Part shown: one piece after another, positions 10,428-20,943 of the stretch
Position numbering within the stretch: position 1 is the first letter of the stretch
Layout of the letters: each line of letters opens with the position of its first letter
DNA from: Portulaca oleracea
Lineage: Eukaryota > Streptophyta > Magnoliopsida > Caryophyllales > Portulacaceae
Length of the DNA stretch: 64,000 nt
Direction of reading: 5' to 3'
Assembly: GCA_029582165.1 (NCBI GenBank)
Contig: CM055888.1
Location: forward strand, 35,636,908 to 35,700,907
Notes under the pieces: generated by a model
What the model saw: the letters and a program-made list of their open reading frames with translations, nothing else
Databases searched by the model: none
What the model was told of the DNA's origin: nothing
Translations under genes and position numbers: made by a program

Positions 10428-11546
10428 GAGTGCTGGGATAAAAATGCCATCAAGCTTTCCCAAATAGTCAAAAGTGGCATTATTTTTTCCAAATTGTCAA
10501 AAATATCATTAAAGTATCCAATTATGTCAAAACTGTCACTCTCTTCTATTATTACCTGCTGTTGCCGGTCATCTTCATCTTCTTCACTCTTCAACTCCAT
10601 CTCCACCTCCAAAAAACCAACCCTAATCCACCCCAATTCAATCCAATTCCTATTCAATCAAAATCCCAAATATCAACCCTAAAATCGAAACCCTGATGAC
10701 AGCCAAATTCAACTCGAATGAATTTTCATTCATTCTTGTTTTAGTGCCCTGAAATTCATCATTGACGAACTGGGTATCTGGGTTCCCTGATGACAGTGGA
10801 AGGAGGCACAAGCCAAGCCACTGCTGCGTACAAATACCAACGACGTCGTTGCACCCCGGGTTGCGCTCTTGCTCCCTACTTCCCAGCCAACAAGCTTGAG
10901 ATGTTTAGAAACGCACAAGATTGTTCGATGTCCGAAACATCGTCCGAATTCTCGAGCAATTGAGGCCTGATCAGAAGGACGAAGCCATGAATTCAGAGAA
11001 ATTAATGAATCTTAAAATTCATAGCACTTTCATGGTTTCACCTTGCAGCATTAGCCATCTGATTTAGGTTTTTCTAGTATCCTTTTCTCCCCCCTTCACC
11101 TTTTAAGTTGATGCTTGTTGCAGTTCATCCGAAAACTTAATTGAGTGCTCTGCATCAAGTAACCTGCAATTGCATTTTGTGAGCACTTTGCCTGATACAC
11201 TCTTAACCTGGGACATCATTCAAGGTGTGGTTGGTTCGGTGCTCATGGTTGAGTTGTGGGACAGTTCAGGGTCTAGAGTAGAAGCAGGAGAAGAAGAATA
11301 CTGCAGCAGCAGAAGAAGAATACAAAGGAGAAGAGTGAAGAAGAAGGAGATGATGAATATGAACAAGGTGAAGAAGATGAAGAACAGTGAAGAAGATGAA
11401 GATGACCGGCAACAGCAGGTAATAATAGAAAAGAGTGGCAGTTTTGACATAATTGGATATTCTAATGGTATTTTTGACAATTTAGAAAATATAATGGCAA
11501 TTTTGATTATTTGGGAAAGCTTGGTGGCATTTTTATCCCAACACTC
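10428..11546. mobile_element. Pack-MULE with captured LOB-domain gene fragment
   Basis: Terminal inverted repeats of about 160 bp (10428-10590 against 11380-11546) start GAGTGYTGGGATAAAAATGCC and extend through the CCGGCAACAGCAGGTAATAATAG block. A perfect 10-bp direct repeat ATCAATTGCA (10418-10427, 11547-11556) flanks it. Long TIRs and a 9-11 bp TSD are diagnostic of Mutator-like elements. No transposase is seen; the core carries a LOB-domain fragment, so the element is a non-autonomous Pack-MULE. Small ORFs formed by the TIRs themselves are not genes. Confidence 0.85.
10790..11067 (+). pseudogene. Captured fragment of a LOB-domain (LBD) transcription factor gene
   Basis: From ATG at 10790 the reading MTVEGGTSQATAAYKYQRRR matches the start of the LOB domain, whose zinc-finger-like block is normally CX2CX6CX3C. 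The third and fourth cysteines and the following LAPYFPA segment are visible; the first two cysteine positions are Thr/Tyr here. A one-base deletion near 10915-10920 shifts frame. The next frame (from 10921) continues with LFDVRNIVRILEQLRPDQ, the GAS-type and leucine-rich part of the domain. It ends by degenerating after about 25 more codons. Two frames and lost cysteines mean no functional LBD protein. The parent host gene is not in the window. Confidence 0.8.
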
Positions 11547-11556
11547 ATCAATTGCA

Positions 11557-14313
11557 TGCTGATGTTTTATGCCTTAATTCATATAATTTTATCAATCGTT
11601 GAACTATATTACGAATTTGCTAGATTAGATATTATGCCTAAATTTTGAAACTCTATGAAAGTTTTAGTCTTTATTATTCATAATAGTATATCTGGAATTT
11701 TATTGTAAAGTTTCATGCTTTATTATTATTATTATTATTTATTTCCTTATGGCCTTCAATTAATCAATCTATGCTTGTTCAATGGTTAAAATTAGCATGA
11801 TCTTGAAATATTTTAGATTGTCTTAGAAACGATCATGTTTAATCTTGTTAAATAGTAGGCAATACCCGGAATAATTTTGATTCACAAAATATAATTTTGT
11901 AGAATTATTTTCTGATTTAGACTATTTACGGTAAATATAATGAAAAGTCGAAATAAAATATCAAGCGAATTCAAAATTTTTTAAGAAAATTATTGGATGC
12001 ATCTGTAAGTGTTTTGGACTTGGCCTAATTTTTGTAGATTTTTCCCAATCAACATTGATTTTTAATTGAGCTTTTTCATATCTGATGAGAAATAATTTCG
12101 GTTATTTCTCTGAATTTTATAAATTTTTTGAAATTTGTAAAATTTCTGAAAAATTTACCGTAGGTCACTGGGTGACCATAATTTTAGGGAAAAAATTTTC
12201 GTGAATTTATCCACTTAAAATAGATTTTTAATTGAGTTTTTTAGATCTGACGAGAATAAATTTGGTTATTTCTCTGAATTTTATAAATTTATAGAAATTT
12301 GTAAAACTTTTGAAAATTTTACAGTAGGTTACTGTGTGACCATACATTTTGGGAAAACGTTTTTGTTAAATTTCGAATTCGATAAGTTAGTATTCCTTTG
12401 ATTTTCAGATCTGTAGCGGAGTATAATCGTTTACTCTTCTAATTTTTTTCCGAATTTTTGAAATTAGATAAAATCCTGAAAAATTGACAGTAGCTCATTA
12501 GATGACTCTACTGTATGAGAAAAATTATAAAATTTAATTTTCGAACTTATCAGACTGTTCTCCTTTTATTTTCCGATAAAACGGCGAATTAAATTAGTTC
12601 AATTCCCTAAATTTAACAAGTTTGTGTAAATTTGATAAAATTTTGGAAAATTTCATAGGGGTTCATTAGATGACGCAATGATATGAGAAATTTAGTGTTA
12701 GTAAGTTTTAAAATTCATTGATATTTTATTACGTTTTCATGCATGAAATAACCGACACTGGGAAACAACACGAACCGTGTTGAGTCAACACGGACCGCGT
12801 TGGCAACAATGTTGGTGAAAACGTGTCTGTTTTAGGGTTAATAATTAATTTGTAGAAAATTAATTATCGAACCCTACTTTTACTAAATCAGATGTTAGGC
12901 ATAAAATCTTATAAGAATTTGTAAAGTTTGCAATTTTAAAAGATATAGTATCACATTAAATCTTATAAGAGTTTGTAAAGTTTAGGAAACTTGCAATTTT
13001 AAAAGATATAGTATCTTTTGAAATACTTAATTTTACGTAAATTGAGTAACTTGTAAGTAAAGGTATTCTATAAAGCCTACATTTGTTTAGATAATTAAAA
13101 TAAAATTTGGAATTTTGTTATTTTGTCAATCATGCAAACTGTTTAGGAAACTTTATTTAGTATTTGTTTCCTTATATAGATTCTATATTGCAAATATGCC
13201 TTCATAATTTGTTATTTAAAGCATGTGTTATATTTGATATAATTATTGCAATATTGCTTGTTTGCATGTGTTTCTAGTATTGCCATAGATAGTCGGTTTT
13301 ACCAGTCTCCGTACATATCGGGTTGGGTGAAATACGACCTGTTTGCCGTCATTGAATTATTTAAATTTAATTTTTAGTTGAATTTATTTTAACTCATGAA
13401 AAGCCTGTTTGAGAGGTTCTCTTTTAAAATTATTGTAATTGGAGACATCAAGTAAATGGGAGCCCAACAGCAATGGAGATATTGATCCAAGTGGGAGCCA
13501 TATCCAAAGAAGTTGCAAAATCCAAGAAGGAATTCTTGAAGACTGTCAAGGCTTAGTTAAAATTAGTTTGGTTAAGTCTAGGTGGCCATACTAGGGGTTT
13601 TATTTTATGCTTTAATTTATTATAGTATGTTGTTTTATTATGCCTTTTATGGTTTTCGAAAGAGTTCACCTGCAATTGCATACTTAGGATAATAAAACCT
13701 ACTCTCAAAATTGAATTATTGCTCAACCTAGCGAAACACCATTTAGATGGAGAATAATATCTCCAAAGCGAATTATTTGTCTGTCATTAATAATTAGGGT
13801 GGGAGATAGGTCGATTCAAATGAGCTATCAAAACAATTTTGGGCTAAGAGCAGAGGAAGAGAAATATTGTATTCGATAAAAATTTCTTGCCAAGAGTCAT
13901 TTTGAATGATCGATCATAAGATGATCCACCAAAGGTGACATGAGCTCGAGTTTTGTTGGGCCGAAGTCCACTTGAGCCCATGAGTCTTGTGGGTCTTGGT
14001 AAATTAAAACACTAAGTGAGAGTTGATAAAGTGTTTTGATTTAAAATTAAAATAGTTTAATTTCTTTTGATGAATGATAACTAAAATGAACCAATTTGTC
14101 TCGTTGAATCAGTTTTGTCTTTTTACTCGAACATCCATCACTAATTAAATATTATTTTCTCCTTGAGAAGGACAAGAACAATTGCACAATCCCCCTTTTG
14201 CCAAAAGATTGGCGATTAGAGACAGTCTTGTAGTGAAAGGGAAAATAAGATTTAAGAAACTTATCGAAGACAAGATGTCAAAGGAAAGGTAAGGACAAAC
14301 ATTTATACATACT
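11557..14313 (+). other. Non-coding AT-rich interior of Cop-1
   Basis: No ORF above background. Two repeat structures are visible. (1) Four degenerate units of about 160 bp between about 12030 and 12690, marked by a box like ACAGTAGGTYACTGKGTGAC at 12165, 12324, 12487 and 12652. (2) A tandem duplication of about 60 bp at 12900-13015 (ATCTTATAAGARTTTGTAAAG ... TTTTAAAAGATATAGTATC). Inverted motifs AACACGAACCGTGTT (12767) and AACACGGACCGCGTT (12788) recall the LTR. A short GATCCAAGTGGGAGCC at about 13483 resembles the purine tract often found near copia 3' LTRs, but no LTR follows. Confidence 0.5.
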
Positions 14314-15427
14314 TGTAGACATTTTTCCTCGCCGTTCAGGCTTCCGAACATCCACGTTGGATTGGGGTTTGATTCGGTGATTTGTGCTGGGGTTTAACCT
14401 TTGAAAACTCTTTAAGGAACTAATCGTACATTTCATGAATAATACTTTGTAAAATCACTTTCCCTTTACTTATGCATTTTATGAGTCCTTGAATTAAACC
14501 TTTAAGAGTGAACATCCACATGTTCCAAACTTTTCCAAATTGAACCCAATTTTCTCACTTAAATGTGAGGCTCCAAAGAAGGTGATTTATGCAAATATTA
14601 TTCAGAAATACACAGAAAACCCTAAAGGTGCATCAATACATTGTAAAACGACGTTAACCATAGTTTATGCAATCCTTAATGTGTTTTGGTTCAAAATGGG
14701 AATCCCTACCCGACTTTTTAAGGGGAAAGCCAAGATAAAAAAAAAAAGAAAAAGAAAGAAAGACTCCGCCTGCGAAACCCAAAAATGAATTCGGGGGTAA
14801 GGCTACGAACTCGAAAAGTAAACTTTAAGAGTTCGACTCTCATAAAAGGAAAGACACTACTAAAAGTTTAAGAATGTGCTTTTGATAATATTTGGACGGG
14901 AAATGAAGGAATACTTTATAAGATTATTTCATTGAATCATGCAACAAGAATGAAATATACAAGATAAAGAAGGTACAAATACACAATTATGTACAAAAAC
15001 AAGAACACTTAAAGCTTACATTGCTACTTTGTTGGGAAAAGCCTTGCCTAACCTTTAGATGCTTGTCGATGATGCCTTAAAACCTCCTCTCCAAGTGCCC
15101 AAAGGATGATAGAAAAAGGTGGTTAAAAGATGATAAGAAAGAGGGTGGAAAGAGGGGAATAAGAAGGCTCTTTTATGGTTTTGAATGTGTTTGGGCTAGG
15201 GTTTTTTTATGGAGTGTGGGATGAATAAAGGTAGGATATGTATTTAGGGTTTTTGGTGAGGATAAAAGAAATAAGATGATGGTAAGATAGATGATGGAAA
15301 GTAGGATGGATAGAATAAGAGATGAATATGAGATAAGAAGTAGAGAGATTAGAGAGGGATTAGAGAATGCATAGAGAGGGATAGATGATGAGTGAGTTGA
15401 TGAGTGAAATGACTTGGAGAAGGATGG

Positions 15428-15438
15428 TATTTATAGGA
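15428..15438 (-). promoter_or_regulatory. TATA box of the Tat-1 LTR
   Basis: CTATAAATACC on the minus strand; the equivalents in the Tat-2 LTRs are at about 18568-18578 and 58696-58706. Its position fixes U3 on the right side (15440-15961) and R/U5 on the left. Confidence 0.65.
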
Positions 15439-15546
15439 GAATGGAGGAGAGAAGATATATGCATGTATAACACACACACACATAGTAATCTCCAAGCTAT
15501 GCACTTCACTAGGTAGTAGGGGGAGCTCACCTTGCATGGACGGTGG

Positions 15547-15568
15547 CACGTGGTCAATTGACCACGTG
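15547..15568. promoter_or_regulatory. Perfect 22-bp palindrome: two G-boxes around W-box cores (Tat-1 LTR)
   Basis: Half-site CACGTGGTCAA is followed immediately by its exact reverse complement. Each half carries a G-box (CACGTG, bZIP/bHLH site in plants) and a GGTCAA/TTGACC W-box core (WRKY site). It is about 110 bp upstream of the minus-strand TATA box at 15428, in U3. Identical copies are at 18686 and 58813. Confidence 0.75.
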
Positions 15569-15622
15569 TGGGCGGAGCCACCAAGGCCGACCGGCCACCA
15601 AGCTGGGGGGATGAATCCTCCT

Positions 15623-15642
15623 CGTCCATGCATGCATGGACG
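15623..15642. promoter_or_regulatory. 20-bp CATGCATG palindrome in Tat-1 U3
   Basis: CGTCCATGCATGCATGGACG is a perfect palindrome containing overlapping RY motifs (CATGCATG, recognised by B3-domain proteins in plants). The 3' Tat-2 LTR keeps 18 of the 20 bases (18763-18780); the 5' Tat-2 LTR has lost it. Confidence 0.55.
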
Positions 15643-15961
15643 GTGATAGTGTGAAGGTAGACTGCATAGGGAATGTGAGGTTCACATTGGACGGAGTGAG
15701 TGTATGTTATTTACCTCTTGTGAGGAGTTTTTGAGTGCTTTTGTGAGGATTCGATCTCGCGAACTCTGATGCTTGCTTTTAGGGCTTGCATGCTTCATCT
15801 TTTGATATAACAAATGTACATGTAGCAAGGAAGAATCACATGTGATCATGCCTGTGATTTTAGTTGAGGAAAATACATGTAAATGCATGTATTTATCGAG
15901 CTTGTTTTGTTTCTTCCATCTCTTCTCATGTAATTTATGCGTCAAAATCTCGGTGTCTACA

Positions 15962-17206
15962 GAGAGCCCCCAATTTGATCGAGTTTGCAGATAGGACGAG
16001 AGTCGAAGTAGTCTTGATTTGATGGACACCGGTCGAGATACGACTTTGTGGAGTGCAAAGCTTGAGGATATGACTTTGTGGAGTGCAAAGTCTGTGGTGA
16101 TGCTTGGAAGCGGGGTCCTGCATCATGGTTGTGGGCGATCTGCGCCTTTGTCGAGGGCGATCTCGAGCAAGAATGATTCTCTACTTGAAGTGATCTCGGA
16201 CGTTTGATGACGTCCTACTCAATATGATCTCAGACATTTGGGGCGTCCTACTTGAAGGTATGCGCTGACACTTGGAAGCTAAGTCTTGTGTCGCGGTTGG
16301 CGAACTTGCGCCGATAGGTGATGTCAGGAGAGAATGTCGCCTTACCTGTTAGAGAGACTTCATCGGACACGATGCCAATGGCTCTTGGATGTTGATGTTT
16401 TGGTCTTTCCTAATGTTGGTTCCAGTCTTTCCTGGTGTCGATGTTTGTTGATGGTTTGTTGGCATGTTCAATGCCAAAGGACTTCATCGATCGCGATGTC
16501 GATGGCTTGGGGGTCGAGATTTCACCGAAGCTCTGCCGGTGGCTCAGGATTGGGACTGCATCAAAACTCTGCTGATGGCCCTGGTTGTCGAGACTTCATC
16601 GAAACTCTGCTGGTGGCTCTGATGTCGATGGGGACTTATGCCGATGGGCTACCCTGTTTTTGGCCTTTTCTGACGATGATATGATGATGACAAACTGGAC
16701 GCGAGGCGAGATGCCAGACTAACCAGACGCGAGGCTGAAAGCCGTTGATGATAATGATGATGGCAATTCAATGCCGAGGGACTTCACGGAATGGATGTCG
16801 ATGGCCCTTATTTTTCCGGCAAAAAACAAAGTAGTTTTTGTCAGTTCTGATGAATTTAAACTTTTGATCCGGAAAACTTACCTCGGATTTCGGCAGTACC
16901 ACCATTAGGACTTGTTGCCTTTTAGGGAATGGAGGCTTTGATCTTGAAAAGATCACACTCTTCTCATTGGGCATGTTTGGTGCTCGGTCACACATGGCTT
17001 TAGGAAGGACACACGTCATTGGGAATGGGCAAGGAAAAAGAAGACAAAAACTCTCTTATCAAGGAAGACCAACCACCACTTCAAGGAGGAATCTTTTGGC
17101 TCGTACTACTCAGCTTTTGCAGGCCATGCAGAAGATCATTCAACGCAATTATTGAAGGCAGTCTTGTAGGCCGACCGACCTTGAGTTAGGTCCAATGATG
17201 AGCTGA
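15962..17206. other. Tat-1 non-coding region between polypurine tract and antisense promoter
   Basis: Starts with the polypurine tract (plus-strand GAGAGCCCCCAATTTGAT). It then contains degenerate repeats of TCTCGGACGTTTGATGRCGTCCTAC-like and GACTTCATCGR...CGATGCCGATGGCT-like segments and short GAT-rich stretches (16672-16690, 16745-16765). No ORF of recognisable content. Homologous to 19102-19446, 22728-23184 and 33972-34372 in Tat-2. Confidence 0.5.
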
Positions 17207-17244
17207 CACGTGGCAGTAGGAGCTCACTCATTTTTCCTATATAA
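17207..17244 (+). promoter_or_regulatory. Plus-strand promoter of Tat-1 antisense gene 1 (G-box and TATA)
   Basis: CACGTG at 17207-17212 and TATATAA at 17238-17244, 26 bp apart. The arrangement is the same in Tat-2 (CACGTG 34373, TATAAAT 34405). It drives transcription opposite to the retrotransposon genome. Assigned by motif and by conservation in both copies. Confidence 0.6.
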
Positions 17245-17339
17245 GGGAGCTTGAATCCGGCTGCATTGCACTCCAACTCGAGCTCATTATCTTCAAGTCC
17301 TTATTCTCTCTCTAAGGAAATCTTTTGAGCTTTTGAATT

Positions 17340-17436
17340 TTATTGCAAGAGAATAAATTTCTTTCGGAGAGGACGCAGACGTGCCACTCAACTGGCGGTT
17401 CAAGAACGTCCTTATGCGAGAACAATGCAGCGAGAG
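17340..17436 (+). pseudogene. Tat-1 antisense gene 1 (plant mobile domain), exon 1 before the Tat-2 insertion
   Basis: Homologous to the start of the Tat-2 gene at 34517. The initiator codon is ATA here (ATG in Tat-2). The frame then gives GRRRATQLAVQERPYARTMQ, after which Tat-2 is inserted; the exon resumes at 60287. At the junction the 5 bases GAGAG are present on both sides, and removing one copy gives continuous coding (MQREYLNRD). Loss of the start codon and the 43-kb insertion make it a pseudogene. Confidence 0.7.
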
Positions 17437-19101
17437 TGTGGACATTTTTCCTCACCGTTCGGGCTTCCGAACGTCCATGTTTGGATTGGGGGTTTGATTC
17501 GGTGATTTGTGCTGGGTTTAACCTTTGAAAACTCTTTGAGGAATTAATCGTACATTTCATGAATAATACTTTGTAAAATCACTTTCCCTTTACTTGTGCA
17601 TTTTATGAGTCCTTGAATTAAACCTCTAAGAGTGAACATCCACTTGTTCCAAACTCTTCTGTATTTAATCCAATTTGCTCATTTAAATGTTAGGCTCGGA
17701 AGAGAGTGATTTATGCAAGTATTATTTGGAAATATAAGAAAGAAAACCCTAAAGTTGCATCGATACATTATAAAACCATGTTAACCATAGTTTATGCAAT
17801 CCTTGATGTATTTTAGTTCGAAATGGGAGTCACCACCCGACTTTTTAAGGGAAAAGCCAAGACAAAACGAAAAGAAAAAGAAAGAAAGACTCCGCCTGCA
17901 AAACCTAAGAATGGATTCGGGGTAAGGCTACGACCTCGAAAGATAAACCTCAAGAGTTCACCTCTCACAAAAGGATAGACTGTACTAAAAGTTTAAAATG
18001 TACTTTTGATAAAGTTTGGAAGGAAATCGAAGGAATACTTTATAGAATTATTTCAATGAATCATGCAACAAGAATGAAATATACAAGATAAAGAAAGTAT
18101 AAATATACACAATTATGTACAAAAAGAATACTTAAAAGCTTACATTGCTACATTGTTGGGAAAAGCCTTGCCTAGCCTTTGGATGCCTTAAAACCTTCCT
18201 CTTATTGTGCCAAGATATAGTAGTAAAGATGCTAGGAAAAGGGATAAAAGAGAGGGTAGAAAGGGTAGTAGGAAAGCTTCTTTTTGTAGTTTTTGAATGT
18301 GTTTATGACAGGATTTTTTATGGAGTTTGGAATGAATAAAGGTAGGATGTGTATTTAGGCTTTTTATGATGGAAGAATGGTCAAGATTTTGGTAAGATAG
18401 ATGATGGAAGATAATAAGGATGGTAGTAGAATGGTGATAAGAGAGATGATTTACTCATAAGAAGTGGAGAGAGTTTATGAGATTTGAGAGATGAGAGATG
18501 AGAGAATTAATAGGAGGAAGAATGGATGAGTGAATTGGTAAGTGAGTATTGAGTGTGTTTAGGTGTAGTATTTATAGGCTTAGGAGGGAGTAGGCATGCA
18601 TGAATGTACATACCTCACCTCGTAGTCTTCGGATGGATACATGATACCAAGGCAATAATGGGAGCTGACCTAGCATGGACGGTGGCACGTGGTCAATTGA
18701 CCACGTGTGGGTAGAGCCACCAAGACTGCCTGACCTTCATGTAGGGGGGAGGAACCCAGCTTGTCCATGCATGCATGGACGGTGGAGTGTGGAGAGAGAT
18801 TGCCTAGGGAAGCTGCTATTCACACTGCATGCATGGATGGAGAGTGTATATTATTTAGCTAGCTTTTGAGGTGTTTTTGTGAGGATTCGAACTTGGGACC
18901 TCTGACACTTGTTCTTAGGGCTTGCATGACATCATTTTTATAATAAAAAAATGTACATGTAGCTAGGAAAAAATCACATTTGATCATGCATGAGATTTTA
19001 GATGAATAAAACACATGTAAATGCATGTATTTATCACGCTTCTTTTATTTCTTCCGCCTTCATGTTTATATAACTTATGTGTCAAAATCCCGGTGTCTAC
19101 A
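17437..19101 (-). repeat. 3' LTR of Tat-2
   Basis: 1665 bp, TGTGGACA to TGTCTACA (one terminal base changed), followed by GAGAGCCCC of the polypurine tract, so the interior lies to the right. It carries the minus-strand TATA at about 18568-18578, the perfect 22-bp palindrome at 18686-18707 and an 18-bp CATGCATG palindrome at 18763-18780. It shares small-scale sequence with the 5' LTR at 58237-60281 that the Tat-1 LTR lacks, which supports pairing these two. Confidence 0.85.
18686..18707. promoter_or_regulatory. Perfect 22-bp palindrome (Tat-2 3' LTR copy)
   Basis: Identical in all 22 positions to 15547-15568: CACGTGGTCAA plus its reverse complement. About 110 bp upstream of the LTR TATA box on the minus strand. 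Confidence 0.75.
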
Positions 19102-19446
19102 GAGAGCCCCTACTTTGATTTAGTCCAAAGATAGGACGAGAATCAAAGTAGTCTTGATTTGATGGACACCGGTTAGGGTATGACTTTGGGATGCAAAGCC
19201 CGAGGATATGACTTTGCCGCGTGCAAAGCCTGGGGTGATGCTTGGCAGCTGAGTCCTGCATCGTTGTTGGTGAACTTGCGCCGATCGGTGATCTCGAGCA
19301 AGAATGATGCTCTACTTGAAGTGATCTCGGACGTTTGATGGCATCCTACTTGTTATGATTTCGGACGTTTGAGGTGTCCTACTAGAAAGTGTGTGCTGAC
19401 ATTTGGAAGCTAAGTCCTGTGTCGCAGTTAGCGAACTTGCGCCGAT
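19102..19446. other. Tat-2 polypurine tract and adjoining non-coding DNA
   Basis: GAGAGCCCCTACTTTGAT (19102-19119) is the plus-strand image of the polypurine tract. The rest matches 15962-16310 of Tat-1, without coding content, up to the insertion point of the solo LTR at GCGCCGA/TGCAAACACC. Confidence 0.6.
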
Positions 19447-20063
19447 GCAAACACCGGATTTTGTACTGGGACAAGTGTATAAATCAAGCATAACAAGAAA
19501 AGAGGCTAGCATGAAAGAAAATCAAAAGGGCCTTCCTCAATCAAAAGCTACCGGGCCAACCCACCACAAAAAGCCTTCATTTTCCACCCTTTCCACATAT
19601 ATATGCTCACCATTTCAAATCCCTTTTTTTCACAAGTCTCGTTGGCCCCATTTCTTTTGATGAGAGTAAAGTACACATCGTAAGCTTTCCAACGTCTTTT
19701 GAATTGCCACAATCGGAGTCCGGATGAAAGAGTTATGGCCGTTCGAAGTTGTACTTAGCCAGTTTTAAAACCCATGCGAGTTTTAACATTTTCTAGGCCC
19801 ATAAATCTGGCCCAGAAGTGTGCCCCATCCTAAGAGTATCAAAACCCGCCTAGGTTTTGAGAAGAAGAGCGGGACATCGTCGTTTTGTTCCACATCACCG
19901 ATCCGTGTGCTGATAATATCAAAACCCACCTAGGCGCCTAGGTTTTGAGGTAGTTGGTGCCAAAATCTGCATGCATGCAATTGGATCCCTTGATCTTTTC
20001 CCCACGTCCATTGACCACCCAAAACCTGCCTAGGTTTTGGTCTCTGATGGCTTGATTTGTGGG

Positions 20064-20923
20064 CAGTGGCGAAGCCAATAAGGGTCAAGGGAGGTCCGTT
20101 GACCCCCAAACTTTTTTGAAAAAAAAAGAAATTAGTTTACAATTATTTTAATAGGTACAAATAAATATAAAGTATATTGTTGCAAAAGATTCAATAAAAT
20201 TTACAATGGTTGGATGGTTCAGTCCCTTATCCTAAGTGCGCGTCAGTTGCCTTGAGATCACGGGTTCGAGGGATGCTTTAATGTTGAAGCTAATTTCCCT
20301 CTCATACATTTTAACTTTTAACATTGTTGCCATCTCAACTCAACCCCAGAGGTTACGAGTTCGACGATGCTTTAAGACTTAATCCAATTCCCCTGCCCCC
20401 TACGTTGTTGCTGCCTTCCGACTCAAGTCCGTTCTTATGTTCAATTTATTATATTTGTAGTAAATAATTAGTGAATTTGCTAATTTTGTGATGAAACCAT
20501 AATCTATTTATGTATTTTTTTTCTTAAATTTGTGTTGAATAATTAGTAAATTTGCTAATTTTGTGATGAAATCATAATCTATTTATGTATTTTTATTTTT
20601 GAAACTATCTCATTAAACTTTGTGTTATTTGAATATTTTAAATTTTTAAGACTTAATCCAATTCCCCTGCCCCCTACGTTGTTGCTGCCTTCCGACTCAA
20701 GTCCGTTCTTATGTTCAATTTATTAAATTTGTATTAAATAATTAGTGAATTTGCTAATTTTGTGATGAAATCATAATCTATTTATGTATTTTTATTTTTG
20801 AAACTATCTCATTAAACTTTGTGTTATTTGAATATGTTAAATTTTAGAATTTGTTACAATATATTTTGTTTTTATTAAATTTTATCTTGACACCCCTGGT
20901 GTCGAGTCCTAGCTTCGTCACAG
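20064..20923. mobile_element. Non-autonomous hAT element in the solo LTR
   Basis: Left end CAGTGGCGAAGCC, right end GGCTTCGTCAC-type (AGCTTCGTCACAG), i.e. imperfect TIRs of the CAGNGGCGGAGCC kind found in plant hAT elements. Flanks TTTGTGGG (20056-20063) and ATTGTAGG (20924-20931) agree at 6 of 8 positions, an aged 8-bp TSD. No transposase. The interior holds a tandem duplication of about 280 bp and 200 bp (20370-20648 and 20649-20845, both starting GACTTAATCCAATTCCCCTG). Confidence 0.65.
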
Positions 20924-20943
20924 ATTGTAGGGTATGTCCTGCA

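Larger units (their letters stand above)
9544..14313 (+). mobile_element. Cop-1: non-coding copia-like LTR element, left part
   Basis: A plus-strand element with LTR (9544-10403), PBS, then a long AT-rich interior with no gag or pol, so it looks like a non-autonomous large retrotransposon derivative. A Pack-MULE sits 14 bp after the LTR. The interior shares the inverted motif AACACGRWCCGTGTT with the LTR (9821 and 12767), which ties interior and LTR together. No 3' LTR is present before Tat-1 begins at 14314, so Tat-1 probably split the element and the rest lies to the right of the window. TSD expected: GGAAG. Confidence 0.6.
14314..15961 (-). repeat. 3' LTR of Tat-1
   Basis: 1648 bp, from TGTAGACA to TGTCTACA (8-bp terminal inverted repeats), followed on the plus strand by GAGAGCCCCC, i.e. 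a polypurine tract ending GGGGGCTCTC on the minus strand. On the minus strand a TATA box CTATAAATACC lies at 15428-15438. The 22-bp palindrome (15547-15568) and the CATGCATG palindrome (15623-15642) lie upstream of it, in U3. It is more diverged from the two Tat-2 LTRs than they are from each other. Confidence 0.85.
14314..17436 (-). mobile_element. Tat-1, left part: 3' LTR, polypurine tract and start of antisense gene 1
   Basis: A minus-strand Tat-like element whose 3' LTR is at 14314-15961. Its interior runs to 17436, where Tat-2 interrupts it, and resumes at 60282. Joining across Tat-2 restores the reading frame of the plant-mobile-domain gene, with one copy of the duplicated GAGAG. The 5 bases left of the LTR are ATACT, the predicted TSD. 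Integrase, RT and gag of Tat-1 should lie to the right of the window. Confidence 0.75.

Noticed and set aside
11170..11562. 130-codon ORF on the plus strand in the Pack-MULE
   Set aside because: Its second half is the right TIR (Glu/Lys-rich low complexity), and its mirror appears in the left TIR on the other strand. Chance frame.
19102..19107. GAGAG after the Tat-2 3' LTR as its target duplication
   Set aside because: Here GAGAG starts the polypurine-tract image (GAGAGCCCC), also seen at 15962. The genuine TSD copies are at 17432-17436 and 60282-60286.
20211..20275. tRNA-like stretch (GGTTGGATGGTTCAGT ... ACGGGTTCGAG) in the hAT element
   Set aside because: A and B box resemblance only; no cloverleaf can be drawn and a second similar GTTCGA block follows. 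Not a tRNA, and not clearly a SINE head.
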